NCBI GenBank assembly: GCA_937128235.1
Contig: CAKZMG010000286.1
Span: 1 to 49,972, forward strand
Length of the DNA: 49,972 bases
Source of the DNA: an uncultured Verrucomicrobiales bacterium
GTDB lineage: Bacteria; Verrucomicrobiota; Verrucomicrobiia; Verrucomicrobiales; Akkermansiaceae
Direction of reading: 5' to 3'
The first letter of the stretch is position 1, and each line of letters opens with the position of its first letter. The position numbers and the translations under genes are program-made. Shown here piece by piece: positions 34,474 through 42,242 of the stretch. The notes under the pieces are model-generated. The model was not told the DNA's origin. It did no database searches and was given only the letters and a program-made list of their open reading frames with translations.

Positions 34474-35601
34474 ATGGCTGAAGAACAAAGACATTTATAC
34501 CACTGCGACTGCTGTGGAGAGTTGTTTAAATCAAAACAACGTGCGATAGAAGACATCAAATGTGGATCATGCGGTGAGCATCCCGTGAAACCAAAATTTG
34601 CGGCAGTATCAGAAATGCCCGCCCTCGATAAACACGACAAGAAAAGCAAACATGGCGTTCCAGGCATGGATGAAGCGGATCTCTTCTCAATGAAGAAGAA
34701 GCAACAACGCAAAAACTGGACCATCATCTGTCTCATGTGGGTGGTAGGTCTTGCGGTAATCGCATTGATGGCAAACAGAATGAACAATAAGGCTAAGGCA
34801 GCTGCCATCGCTGACGTTGAATTAGATGATGCAGATAAAGCCTATGTTATTAGAAAAAATGACGCTTATCAAAAGTGTAAGTCACGCTTCGTAAGATTTG
34901 CCAGAGTGTCCGTTGTTCAATCTAAATCATCACATATTCTCAACGGTAGTGAACTGGTTCTAGACATTAATCGCTACTACCGAGGGAACTTGATGAGAAA
35001 TGATCTCGCTTCTTCAGAAATCATCAAATTTGACCTCATTGAATCGGGGGATCAGCCAAAAGCTGCCGCGCTTTTCCGCTACACACAAAGAGCTACCCAA
35101 ACAGCCAAACCATATGATTTTGAAGTTCTTTTCTGGAAAAAAGGTGATGACTGGTTTATTGACTGGCCTCATTTCGTAAGGCTTGGAGAGGTTAACTGGT
35201 TCAGATTTTGTGAGGATAAAAAGAAAAACTCACCGAAACGATTCAAACTCTATGCAAGAGAGAGGAGTGCCAATTCGCTCGATTTAAGCGGATACGATGA
35301 ATACAAACTTTCCGAAGCCTACAACAACAGTGTTCTGCCTAGTCAGCTATCGATATCCGTTTTTGTCAAACATCAGACGAAGCTCAAGACACAGCTTACC
35401 AATAAATTTAAAGAGCTACGTGAGCGCAGAGAGAAAAAAATAGTAACCGAAGAGGTTATAGGTTCCTTTGACCGTCCCAAAAATAGATTGCTCAGGCTCG
35501 ATGTCACCGTTGATTTCGAGGAAATCGAAGGTGAAACTCAACTAGTGCTCAAGGAAATTCACGGCTTCAACTGGGAAACCCCACCTGCGAAAGAGAACTA
35601 G
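34474..35601 (+). CDS. Zinc-ribbon membrane protein of unknown function
   Basis: 375 residues. Residues 9-35 hold a zinc ribbon (Cys at 11, 14, 30 and 33; CDCCGELF and CGSCGEHP). A basic Lys-rich segment follows, then one membrane helix (WTIICLMWVVGLAVIALMA, ~76-96). The C-terminal ~270 residues should face the periplasm and show an alpha/beta layout with YDFEVLFWKKGDDWFIDW. A cytoplasmic zinc ribbon joined to an outside domain is a common verrucomicrobial pattern. I do not recognise the outer domain. It converges with aroE over a short hairpin. Confidence 0.7.
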   Translation: MAEEQRHLYHCDCCGELFKSKQRAIEDIKCGSCGEHPVKPKFAAVSEMPALDKHDKKSKHGVPGMDEADLFSMKKKQQRKNWTIICLMWVVGLAVIALMANRMNNKAKAAAIADVELDDADKAYVIRKNDAYQKCKSRFVRFARVSVVQSKSSHILNGSELVLDINRYYRGNLMRNDLASSEIIKFDLIESGDQPKAAALFRYTQRATQTAKPYDFEVLFWKKGDDWFIDWPHFVRLGEVNWFRFCEDKKKNSPKRFKLYARERSANSLDLSGYDEYKLSEAYNNSVLPSQLSISVFVKHQTKLKTQLTNKFKELRERREKKIVTEEVIGSFDRPKNRLLRLDVTVDFEEIEGETQLVLKEIHGFNWETPPAKEN

Positions 35602-35624
35602 TGCATTTTAAATAAAAACGCACT
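35600..35624. terminator. Possible bidirectional terminator hairpin
   Basis: AGTGCATTTT pairs with AAAACGCACT around a short AT loop and covers both stop codons of the convergent genes. T-rich on both strands. The stem is short, so confidence is modest. Confidence 0.4.
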
Positions 35625-36510
35625 AAGAGATAGCCTCTCTCATTAGCTTGGTATCAGGTGCTACACCTGTCCATATTTCAAATGAAATCGCACCCTGGTG
35701 AACTAACATCGACAAGCCATTAGAGATAGCCGCACCGCGATCACTAGCTGACTCTAACAGCTTAGTGCATGGTGGACTATAAATCGCATCATACACTTTG
35801 TGTTTAGATGTTATTGACTCCACTGGAAATGGCAATTCATCCTCAGGCTTCATGCCCTGGGATGTCGCATTGATAATAATATCCACGTCATCGGCGATCA
35901 TTTTTAAGTCAGAAACACTATTACCCAGTGCCTTCAACCTAGTCTGATCTGATGCAGTATTTTCAATAAATTTCTCCACCAGTAACTCCGCCTTGCTGAC
36001 CGTTCTGTTAGATAAATATAATCTAGCGCAACCTTCACTATTTAGCTGCGTGGCAATCGCTTTTCCAGCTCCGCCACCTGCACCTAGAACGAGCACCCGT
36101 GCTCCCTTTACTCTGAGTTTTAGGTCCTCCTCAAGCGCCTTGACCAGACCTGGGCCATCTGAGTTATCACCCATGATCTTGCCTTCATGAAAATGGATCG
36201 TGTTCGCCACTCCGAGTAACCTCACTGAGTCAGATAAAGTATCACAGCACTCCATCGCCTCCAGCTTATGGGGGATAGTCACGTTACAGCCAATAAACCC
36301 TAATTTCTGCATCAGAGAAAATGACTCAGCCACACTACCCGGCTCTATTTCTAACCGAATATAAGTCACATCCAGACCCAGCGCATCCAGCGCAGCTTGG
36401 TGCATTTCTGGTGAGGCAGAATGAGCGACTGGATAGCCTAGAACTGCCAACTTCGCATTCTCAGGCAGCGATCTATCTCGCAGATCATCGATGGTATAAA
36501 CGTGCTTCAT
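35623..36510 (-). CDS. aroE: Shikimate dehydrogenase
   Basis: 295 residues. Shikimate-binding N-domain: AVLGYPVAHSASPEMHQAAL (Ser-x-Ser site) and NVTIPHKLEAME (catalytic Lys). Nicotinamide-binding domain: VLGAGGGAGKAIATQL and NRTVSKAELL, then NATSQGMKPED and GLSMLVHQGAISFEIWTG. It reduces 3-dehydroshikimate with NADPH in aromatic amino acid synthesis. Its start overlaps the gltX stop by four bases (ATGA), so the pair is one operon with coupled translation. Confidence 0.96.
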   Translation of the reverse strand: MKHVYTIDDLRDRSLPENAKLAVLGYPVAHSASPEMHQAALDALGLDVTYIRLEIEPGSVAESFSLMQKLGFIGCNVTIPHKLEAMECCDTLSDSVRLLGVANTIHFHEGKIMGDNSDGPGLVKALEEDLKLRVKGARVLVLGAGGGAGKAIATQLNSEGCARLYLSNRTVSKAELLVEKFIENTASDQTRLKALGNSVSDLKMIADDVDIIINATSQGMKPEDELPFPVESITSKHKVYDAIYSPPCTKLLESASDRGAAISNGLSMLVHQGAISFEIWTGVAPDTKLMREAIS

Positions 36511-37829
36511 GATAGCTCACTCACCGCTCTACGCACTCTGCGGACAGACTCCTCTTGTCCCAGTATTTCTAAAATTTCACCTAGATCAGGTCCGCCACCC
36601 ATCCCGCTCAATGCAACTCGTGTTGGGAACATTAGCTGACCGGGCTTAGCTCCATTTTCCTTAGCGGTAGCTCCGATGATTCCCTTCGCCTCAGACCAAT
36701 CTGTTAGACTAGAAAACGCCTCCGCTAATTTTTCTAACAACTCGCCAGCCTGAGCATTATTTTTCACCTTCTCCATCACCTCAGTATCAAACGGATAATC
36801 TGCATTGGTATAGAAAGAAATCATCTTAGGAACTTTAGTAAGCAGATCCACCTTCTCTTGCACCGATGCCGCTATCCTTTCATAGCTCCCATCCACAGGC
36901 ACGCCAGCCGCTTCCACATACGGAGCTGCTGCTGTCGCAAATTCCTGCCCACTAAGCTTCAGCAAATGCTGCTGATTCACCCAGGCACATTTTTTCTCAT
37001 CATACTTAGCTCCTGAGCGGTTCACAGCGGACAAATCAAACTTTTCCACCAATTCCTGCAGAGCAAAAATCTCCTCATCATCCTTAGGCGACCACCCTAA
37101 CAGGGCGATGTAATTATTCACCGCATCAGAAATAAATCCGTCCTCTTTATAACCATCAACACGCGCCCCAATATCACGCTTAGACATCTTAGAGCCATCC
37201 TTATTTAAGATCAGCGGAATGTGAGCAAACTTCGGCGGCTCCACACCAAATGCCTCAAATAACTGCAAATGCTTCGGAGTATTCATCAAGTGGTCTTCAC
37301 CACGGATCACATGCGTCATCCCCATCTCAATGTCATCCACCACATTCACAAAGTGGAACACAAACGTCCCATCAGAACGCCTCACCACCATGTCCGGATT
37401 ATTCGCCTTTCCAGTCTTAGGATTCACCGCCTGATCATTGTAATCGATCGTTACATCACCACAGACCAAGTCATGGACGGTGACCGCCTTACGCTCAAAT
37501 CTAAATTTCCAAGCCCCCTCATCCTCATACACGCGATCTGCCGCTACCAGCTTATCAAACCACTTCTCATAAATCGCCTGCCGCTGAGACTGATACACTG
37601 GCTCCTCATCAAAATCCATCCCCAGCCACTCCAAGCCACCAAAAATAGCCGCCCTAGCCTCCTCCGTATTCCGCGCCTCATCCGTATCCTCCACACGGAG
37701 AAAAAACTTACCCCCATGCTTGCGCGCAAACAGCCAGTTAAACAACGCAGTCCTCGCACCCCCAGTATGCAGATAACCAGTGGGCGATGGAGCGAAACGT
37801 GTACGGACAGATTTTTCAGAATGACTCAT
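36507..37829 (-). CDS. gltX: Glutamyl-tRNA synthetase
   Basis: 440 residues, slightly shorter than the usual ~470-500. Class I motifs are intact: FAPSPTGYLHTGGARTALFN (HIGH equivalent) and KDGSKMSKRDIG (KMSKS equivalent), plus RVEDTDEARN and HVIRGEDHLMNTPKHLQLFEA. Charges tRNA(Glu), and probably tRNA(Gln) as well, since gatB is present (non-discriminating form; inference). One of the over-represented DNA words (GGTAAGTTTT) falls in the codons for GGKFF. Upstream of aroE with a four-base overlap. Confidence 0.97.
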   Translation of the reverse strand: MSHSEKSVRTRFAPSPTGYLHTGGARTALFNWLFARKHGGKFFLRVEDTDEARNTEEARAAIFGGLEWLGMDFDEEPVYQSQRQAIYEKWFDKLVAADRVYEDEGAWKFRFERKAVTVHDLVCGDVTIDYNDQAVNPKTGKANNPDMVVRRSDGTFVFHFVNVVDDIEMGMTHVIRGEDHLMNTPKHLQLFEAFGVEPPKFAHIPLILNKDGSKMSKRDIGARVDGYKEDGFISDAVNNYIALLGWSPKDDEEIFALQELVEKFDLSAVNRSGAKYDEKKCAWVNQQHLLKLSGQEFATAAAPYVEAAGVPVDGSYERIAASVQEKVDLLTKVPKMISFYTNADYPFDTEVMEKVKNNAQAGELLEKLAEAFSSLTDWSEAKGIIGATAKENGAKPGQLMFPTRVALSGMGGGPDLGEILEILGQEESVRRVRRAVSELS

Positions 37830-37879
37830 GCCGCAAAGTCAATCTCACCACCTGTAAAAAGCAACGCGAAATTTAACTT

Positions 37880-37907
37880 TTTACACCCTCTCCCATATCT
37901 GTAGGAT
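37880..37907 (+). promoter_or_regulatory. Promoter TTTACA-N16-TAGGAT
   Basis: -35 TTTACA (37880-37885), 16 bases, -10 TAGGAT (37902-37907). The expected start of transcription is at or next to the ATG at 37914, so the mRNA would be leaderless. Confidence 0.5.
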
Positions 37908-37913
37908 GCCAGC

Positions 37914-39212
37914 ATGAAGAAAATAGCAGCCCATTGGCAAATCATCATCGCCCTCATAGCCGCAGTCATCATCGGCTCGCTACTCAAGAAATTCGATGAC
38001 GCACCATGGCTCCAATCCTTCCTCAAAATATGCGATCTTCTCGGTGACCTCTTCCTCCAGGCACTCAAAATGATCATCGTCCCACTCGTCGTCTCCTCCA
38101 TCATCGCCGGCCTAGCAAGCCTCGCCGGATTCGATGGCTTCAAGCGCATGGGTCTAAAAACCCTAGGCTTCTACCTCCTCACCACCCTCAGCGCAGTCGT
38201 CCTAGGGCTACTCATTGTCAACACCATCCAGCCCGGACTCAAAGACGGAAAGCCAAATGCAGAGCTCCGCCAAGTCTTCGATGAAGCACCCGCCCAAGCT
38301 GATGACTCCGCCAAGGAAAAATTTGCCCCAGACCGCCAAGCCAAAGCCAAAGACTGGACCGCTATCTTCAAGCGTATGCTCCCCTCAAACATCATCAAAG
38401 CCGGAGCAGAAGGTCAGCTGTTAGGTCTCCTCGTCTTCTCCCTCATGTTCGGCATCGCCATGACCCAGTTCCCGCCAGACCAGATGCAGCCCATGCGAGA
38501 TTTTTTCCAAACACTCAATGACGTGATGATCCGCATCACCCAGTGGATCATGGTTTGTGCACCACTCGGTATCTTCGGCATGATCACAGTCACCGTTTAC
38601 AAAAGCGGCGCAGAAGTCTTTCAGCAGCTTGCTCCCTACTTCTTCACCGTCCTCATCGCCCTCGCCCTCCACATGTTCCTCGTCCTTCCACTACTCTTAA
38701 AATTAGTAGCAGGCATTAATCCCATCAACCATTTCAAGGCGATGAAAACCGCACTCCTCACCGCCTTTTCCACCTCCAGCTCCTCCGCCACCCTCCCCGT
38801 CACCATGCGCTGCGTGCAGGACAATGCCGGCGTCAGCAAGAAAACCGCCAGCTTCACACTCCCACTCGGAGCCACCGTAAACATGGATGGCACCGCACTC
38901 TACGAATGCATCGCCGTCATCTTCGTCGCCCAGGTCATGGGACTAGAAATGGCTTTCGCCGCCCAGATGCTAGTTGTCATCTCTGCCCTACTCACCAGCA
39001 TCGGAGTAGCCGGAGTTCCCTCTGCCTCCATGGTCGCCATCCTCATCATCATGAACAACTCCGGCATCCCCGGAGCAGACAACGCCATCCTCGCACTCTT
39101 CGCAGTGGACCGCCTCCTAGACATGTCCCGCACCGCAGTAAACGTCTTCGGAGACTCCTGCGCAGCCGTAGTCATCGCCAAATCAGAAGGAGAAACTCTT
39201 TATCAGGAATAG
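37914..39212 (+). CDS. Dicarboxylate/amino acid:cation symporter (DAACS family)
   Basis: 432 residues, mostly membrane. The GltPh/GltP marks are all present: the re-entrant loop SSSSATLPVTMRC, the NMDGT motif in GATVNMDGTALYECIAVIF, and the second hairpin with the substrate-binding stretch DRLLDMSRTAVNVFGDSCAAVV (Asp, Arg, Asn). It couples uptake of glutamate, aspartate or C4-dicarboxylates to Na+ or H+. An insert of about 50 residues near residue 110-155, rich in charged residues, lies outside the membrane. The exact substrate is not readable. Confidence 0.94.
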   Translation: MKKIAAHWQIIIALIAAVIIGSLLKKFDDAPWLQSFLKICDLLGDLFLQALKMIIVPLVVSSIIAGLASLAGFDGFKRMGLKTLGFYLLTTLSAVVLGLLIVNTIQPGLKDGKPNAELRQVFDEAPAQADDSAKEKFAPDRQAKAKDWTAIFKRMLPSNIIKAGAEGQLLGLLVFSLMFGIAMTQFPPDQMQPMRDFFQTLNDVMIRITQWIMVCAPLGIFGMITVTVYKSGAEVFQQLAPYFFTVLIALALHMFLVLPLLLKLVAGINPINHFKAMKTALLTAFSTSSSSATLPVTMRCVQDNAGVSKKTASFTLPLGATVNMDGTALYECIAVIFVAQVMGLEMAFAAQMLVVISALLTSIGVAGVPSASMVAILIIMNNSGIPGADNAILALFAVDRLLDMSRTAVNVFGDSCAAVVIAKSEGETLYQE

Positions 39213-39309
39213 AGTTACCAGTTACCAGGTGCTCACCGAAAAAAGCCCCAAACGGCACACGCATCAACTTAGACATTTCGCATACATTGGTCCAATGTTA
39301 AGCGATCTT

Positions 39310-39514
39310 ATACCATGTAGTGATTGAAATCGGACAATAGCCAGAGTGAATCCTTTAAAAATCAAGACGCGATGAAGGAGTGATGCGGGCATCACGACTG
39401 AAGAGAAACGCAGATTTTTAGAGGATTCGCCTGGCACTCTATAAGAAATGCGAAGCACAATTTACCACACTCACTAAACAAATCTATTGTCCGATATCAA
39501 TTGCGGAATGGTAT
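39310..39514. repeat. Nested inverted-repeat element of 205 bp (MITE-like or structured RNA)
   Basis: Outer arms 39310-39340 and 39484-39514 match inverted at 25 of 31 bases (CTATTGTCCGAT core). Inner arms GAATCCTTTAAAAATC (39348-39363) and GATTTTTAGAGGATTC (39413-39428) match at 15 of 16, and a perfect central hairpin GTGATGC-GG-GCATCAC sits at 39380-39395. In the 414-base gap 39213-39626 this is flanked by a tandem TTACCAG (just after 39212) and a palindrome ACATTGG-T-CCAATGT (39284-39298). No ORF. Confidence 0.75.
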
Positions 39515-39532
39515 TATTCGTTTGTCGTAACA

Positions 39533-39626
39533 ACAATACCCGATCAAATGATTACAAGCACAAAGATGAACTGATAGAGAATATTAGGGTGAACGAAATT
39601 GAGTATGGATTGTCTGATTTAGCACG
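39533..39626. repeat. Copy B of the duplicated promoter module
   Basis: From GATTACAAGC (39550) to ATATTA (39586) this matches 7822-7858 at most positions, and the stretch around TGAACGAAAT (from 39591) is shared with 40593-40603. GATTACA is 77 bases before the Met-Lys-Arg start, as in copy A. Copy B lacks the phosphatase remnant that A and C have. Confidence 0.65.
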
Positions 39627-40432
39627 ATGAAGAGGATTTGTATTAGTTTGACTATTGTTGCATTACTCGGTTTTTTAGGGTACCGATTATTCTCGAAACC
39701 TTCCTACTCATGCATGTTCGTTATTGAACCGTATATACCTAAGAATGAGTTTTATGATGTAGATGATGTGGTCAAATACTCAATTGACGAGCATCAGAAT
39801 ATTATTAGTGGACGTGGAAATATTAGAAATGCGATTCACAGCTACAGCTTAGACAAACTTTATGGTGAAAATGCTATTGCTCTGCGTAATGAGATAGAAA
39901 AATCGATTGAGACTACTCAGCTTTCTAGAGGAAAAAAATAGCTGTTAAGGTATTTGCTGATTCAAAAGAAAAAGCACAACAAATTTGCTATGCTCTCTTG
40001 GATAGTTACAGGTGCATTTTACTTGATGAAAAAAAGCGACAAGCTAATCAATTGAAGAAAAAATTCGGGTCCAAGCGTGAATATCAAGAGCATGAAGTTG
40101 TTAAGGCGCGAAATAAATTAAAAGCACTGGCTTCTGAATTTGGTATGGATTTTGTAGATCCTAATCCAACTGTTCATTCGCGTTATTATTCTCATAGAGA
40201 ATTTAAGCGTGAAATTATAGAAGAACTCACGCCAGTGCAGATCACTCAGTATGAAACAGAGATTGATCTGTACTTAGCGGAAATTAAATTTTTAGATAAA
40301 ATTAAAGCAGCTGAGTTTAATCGTTGTCTCCATGAAGGATCTCTAGATCCTTTTGTTATTCATGGCAATGAAGTTCCCGGAGCGGTGTCTAAGTTAATGT
40401 GGAAAAGGAAAGAGTCTCTAAATGAAAAATAA
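39627..40432 (+). pseudogene. Wzz-like membrane protein, interrupted by a frameshift (pseudogene or programmed -1 shift)
   Basis: The first frame, 39627-39941, gives 104 residues (MKRICISLTIVALLGFLGY helix, then an outer domain ending SLDKLYGENAIALRNEIEKSI). It stops at TAG right after GGA AAA AAA. A -1 shift at A-AAA-AAA joins it to the frame that runs on to 40432 and gives 268 residues, matching the 271 of the paralogue at 40630. Without the shift the second frame would have to start at 39998. The joined product aligns with the paralogue along its length (KAQQICYALLDSYR against QAQKINYAIVQSYM), resembling the outer domain of polysaccharide chain-length (Wzz/BY-kinase) proteins: one membrane helix and a helical hairpin. 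The family assignment is tentative. Confidence 0.7.
39932..39938 (+). other. Slippery heptamer A-AAA-AAA before an in-frame TAG
   Basis: Zero-frame codons are AAA AAA TAG. A tandem -1 slip re-pairs both tRNAs without mismatch, and reading continues ATA GCT GTT. Seven A's could equally be a decay site or a polymerase-slippage site. No strong downstream hairpin is obvious by eye. Confidence 0.5.
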
Positions 40433-40443
40433 TGATTAGTTCT

Positions 40444-40524
40444 TTAATTGGTAACCGGCATCGGCCAAACACCAGCCGTCGCTACAGTTATCGTCTTCAT
40501 TGCATTTCTTCTAGTATGATTCAT
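40444..40524 (-). pseudogene. Remnant of the phosphatase gene 5' end
   Basis: Reading from ATG at 40524 on the minus strand gives MNHTRRNAMKTITVATAGV and then stops at codon 27. It matches the first 20 codons of the intact gene at 7794 (MNHTRRNAIKTMTGAAAGV) at most positions, including the twin-Arg. Everything downstream of the signal peptide is gone. With copy C below it shows that the phosphatase and its promoter were duplicated. Confidence 0.8.
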
Positions 40525-40629
40525 GCAAACAAAATCCACTTAATATCAGATGATTACAGTCGAAAAGATGGAGTTTTGCAGTAAAATCCTTTTGAACGAA
40601 ATGAGTAATAAATTGTCATAATCATGTAT
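40462..40629. repeat. Copy C of the duplicated promoter module
   Basis: Matches copy A from within the phosphatase codons through TAATATCA and GATTACA (40552) and on to GAAAAGATG. GATTACA lies 78 bases before the Met-Lys-Arg ATG at 40630. A TTGAAC (40592) with CATAAT (40617) could be a promoter whose transcript starts at that ATG. Confidence 0.75.
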
Positions 40630-41439
40630 ATGAAACGTATCTTCATTTTCATCCTAGTTTGCTTTCTTGGAGGGGTCTCTTATCTAAAATTTATCAACAA
40701 GCTGGAGTCATGTGAAACAGTAATCGAGATACCGGGAATGGGTTCTTCATCAGCTGATAAAAATAGAAATATTTTTTCAAGATCCTACATCAAGCCAGAA
40801 CAAGGATATGGATTTAGTAGTGATGCTACTATCAGTAGAGCCATTCAGGACTACAAGTTAGATAAGTTATTTAAAATTGAAGCTAAAGAGCTCAAAACGC
40901 AAATTTCCAACAGGATAGAAACCTCATTAGACGGAGATACAGATTTAATAAAAATCAAAACTTATGCGCTGACGAAAGATCAGGCTCAGAAAATAAATTA
41001 TGCGATTGTCCAAAGTTACATGAAACGTAAGGCAGAAAAGCATGTAAAAAGAAGGTTAGAATCCGTTAGAGCATTTAAGGATAAATTAAGAATCCAGGAA
41101 GACAAAGTGGAAGATCACAAAACAAGACTCTATGCTTTATCTAAGAAATTTGGAATCACATACACATCATCGACAGACTTAATAAGAAACAGAGAAGAAT
41201 CGCTTAAGAAATCAGCAGAAAGGGGTGATCTAATATTGCTTGCTGAGGAGAAGCCACGCATGATCAAGGTAGCAGAGGACTATGAAAGAGAATTAGCAAT
41301 ACTAAAAGCGATACATGCTGCTATGCGTGGTGAAATGTTCACAGAAAAATCATCAAAAAACAATAGCGTAAAAACACATGAAAAAGGTTGGACGCTAGAG
41401 ATTGAGGCTATGATGGAAACAAGAAGGATATGGAAATGA
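40630..41439 (+). CDS. Wzz-like membrane protein (intact paralogue)
   Basis: 269 residues from the ATG at 40630; a second ATG at 40624 adds two. The ATG at 40630 begins MKRIFIF as in the paralogues and sits at the conserved distance from the repeat. One N-terminal membrane helix (IFIFILVCFLGGVSYLKF), then SDATISRAIQDYKLDKLFKIEAKEL, DTDLIKIKTYALTKDQAQKINYAIV and a long charged coiled coil (KAEKHVKRRLESVRAFKDKLR to ~240). The order resembles the periplasmic part of Wzz-type chain-length regulators, but the usual second C-terminal helix and any kinase domain are absent. Role in polysaccharide assembly is therefore only suggested. Confidence 0.7.
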   Translation: MKRIFIFILVCFLGGVSYLKFINKLESCETVIEIPGMGSSSADKNRNIFSRSYIKPEQGYGFSSDATISRAIQDYKLDKLFKIEAKELKTQISNRIETSLDGDTDLIKIKTYALTKDQAQKINYAIVQSYMKRKAEKHVKRRLESVRAFKDKLRIQEDKVEDHKTRLYALSKKFGITYTSSTDLIRNREESLKKSAERGDLILLAEEKPRMIKVAEDYERELAILKAIHAAMRGEMFTEKSSKNNSVKTHEKGWTLEIEAMMETRRIWK

Positions 41440-41459
41440 TTTCCTGTATTCTATTTTAT

Positions 41460-42221
41460 TCAAAACTTCAGCATCTCTATCACCATCTTCAGCGGACGAT
41501 GATCTGAGACATTTTTTTCTTCTATTACTTCACAAGTCACTCCTGCCGTTTTCAGTCCTCGTAGGAGGAAATAATCAATTTCTCCCTTAGGAACATCCGC
41601 TGGCATGGTGAGTGGGTTGCCCACTTTAGGGACATTATACCACTCATCTTTGAAGAGCTTCATCGAGTCGCTCTTCGGTCTCGCGTTAAAATCTCCTAGT
41701 AAAACAACTGGATGTTTCACACTCTTTAACGCCTCTAACAGAAATTTAATTTGTGGCTGCCTCTTCTCCTCAGATCGGTAATCTAGATGGACACTAACAA
41801 ACGAAATTTTCTGCCCCTTCACCGGCTCTACCACCACTTCTAGCGCGATGCGTGGCTCGCCATCACCTGGTAGCTTATACACCTTTGTTTCTAAAATCGG
41901 GTATTTAGAGAGGATCGCCTGACCATATCCGCCACCTTGGAAATCCATCGCTTTGCCAAACACATGATGCATTTTCAGAGCCTTGCCTAAGAACTCAGTT
42001 TGGTTCACCTTGCCAGAACGTTTCGCATCATGATCCACTTCCTGAAGTGCGATGACATCCGCCTTCATCGCCTTAAGCACCTTTGCCGTGTCCTCTAGCT
42101 TCAGCTCACCCTGCATATTCACACCGTGCTTGATGTTATACGAAACGACTGTGAGCTTAGATTCTTTTGCTAGAACAATGTTCAAGCCTAACAGAGTGAG
42201 TAAAATAGTGATGAATTTCAT
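41460..42221 (-). CDS. Exported endonuclease/exonuclease/phosphatase (EEP) family protein
   Basis: 253 residues; signal peptide KFITILLTLLGLNIVLA. EEP motifs are complete: VVSYNIKHG, VIALQEVDHD (metal Glu), SVHLDYRSEEKRQPQ, VVLLGDFNARPKSD (Asp and Asn) and VSDHRPLKM (catalytic His). It could be a secreted nuclease or a phospholipase-like phosphodiesterase; the sequence alone does not decide. The GH16 gene lies 21 bases upstream on the same strand, so they form a two-gene unit. It converges with the Wzz-like gene 20 bases away. Confidence 0.88.
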   Translation of the reverse strand: MKFITILLTLLGLNIVLAKESKLTVVSYNIKHGVNMQGELKLEDTAKVLKAMKADVIALQEVDHDAKRSGKVNQTEFLGKALKMHHVFGKAMDFQGGGYGQAILSKYPILETKVYKLPGDGEPRIALEVVVEPVKGQKISFVSVHLDYRSEEKRQPQIKFLLEALKSVKHPVVLLGDFNARPKSDSMKLFKDEWYNVPKVGNPLTMPADVPKGEIDYFLLRGLKTAGVTCEVIEEKNVSDHRPLKMVIEMLKF

Positions 42222-42242
42222 AGGGTTTTATTGATTGGAAAT

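Noticed and set aside
37269-37904. Plus-strand ORF of 211 codons over gltX
   Set aside because: Antisense to gltX with biased His/Arg/Ile composition and no family; gltX is certain.
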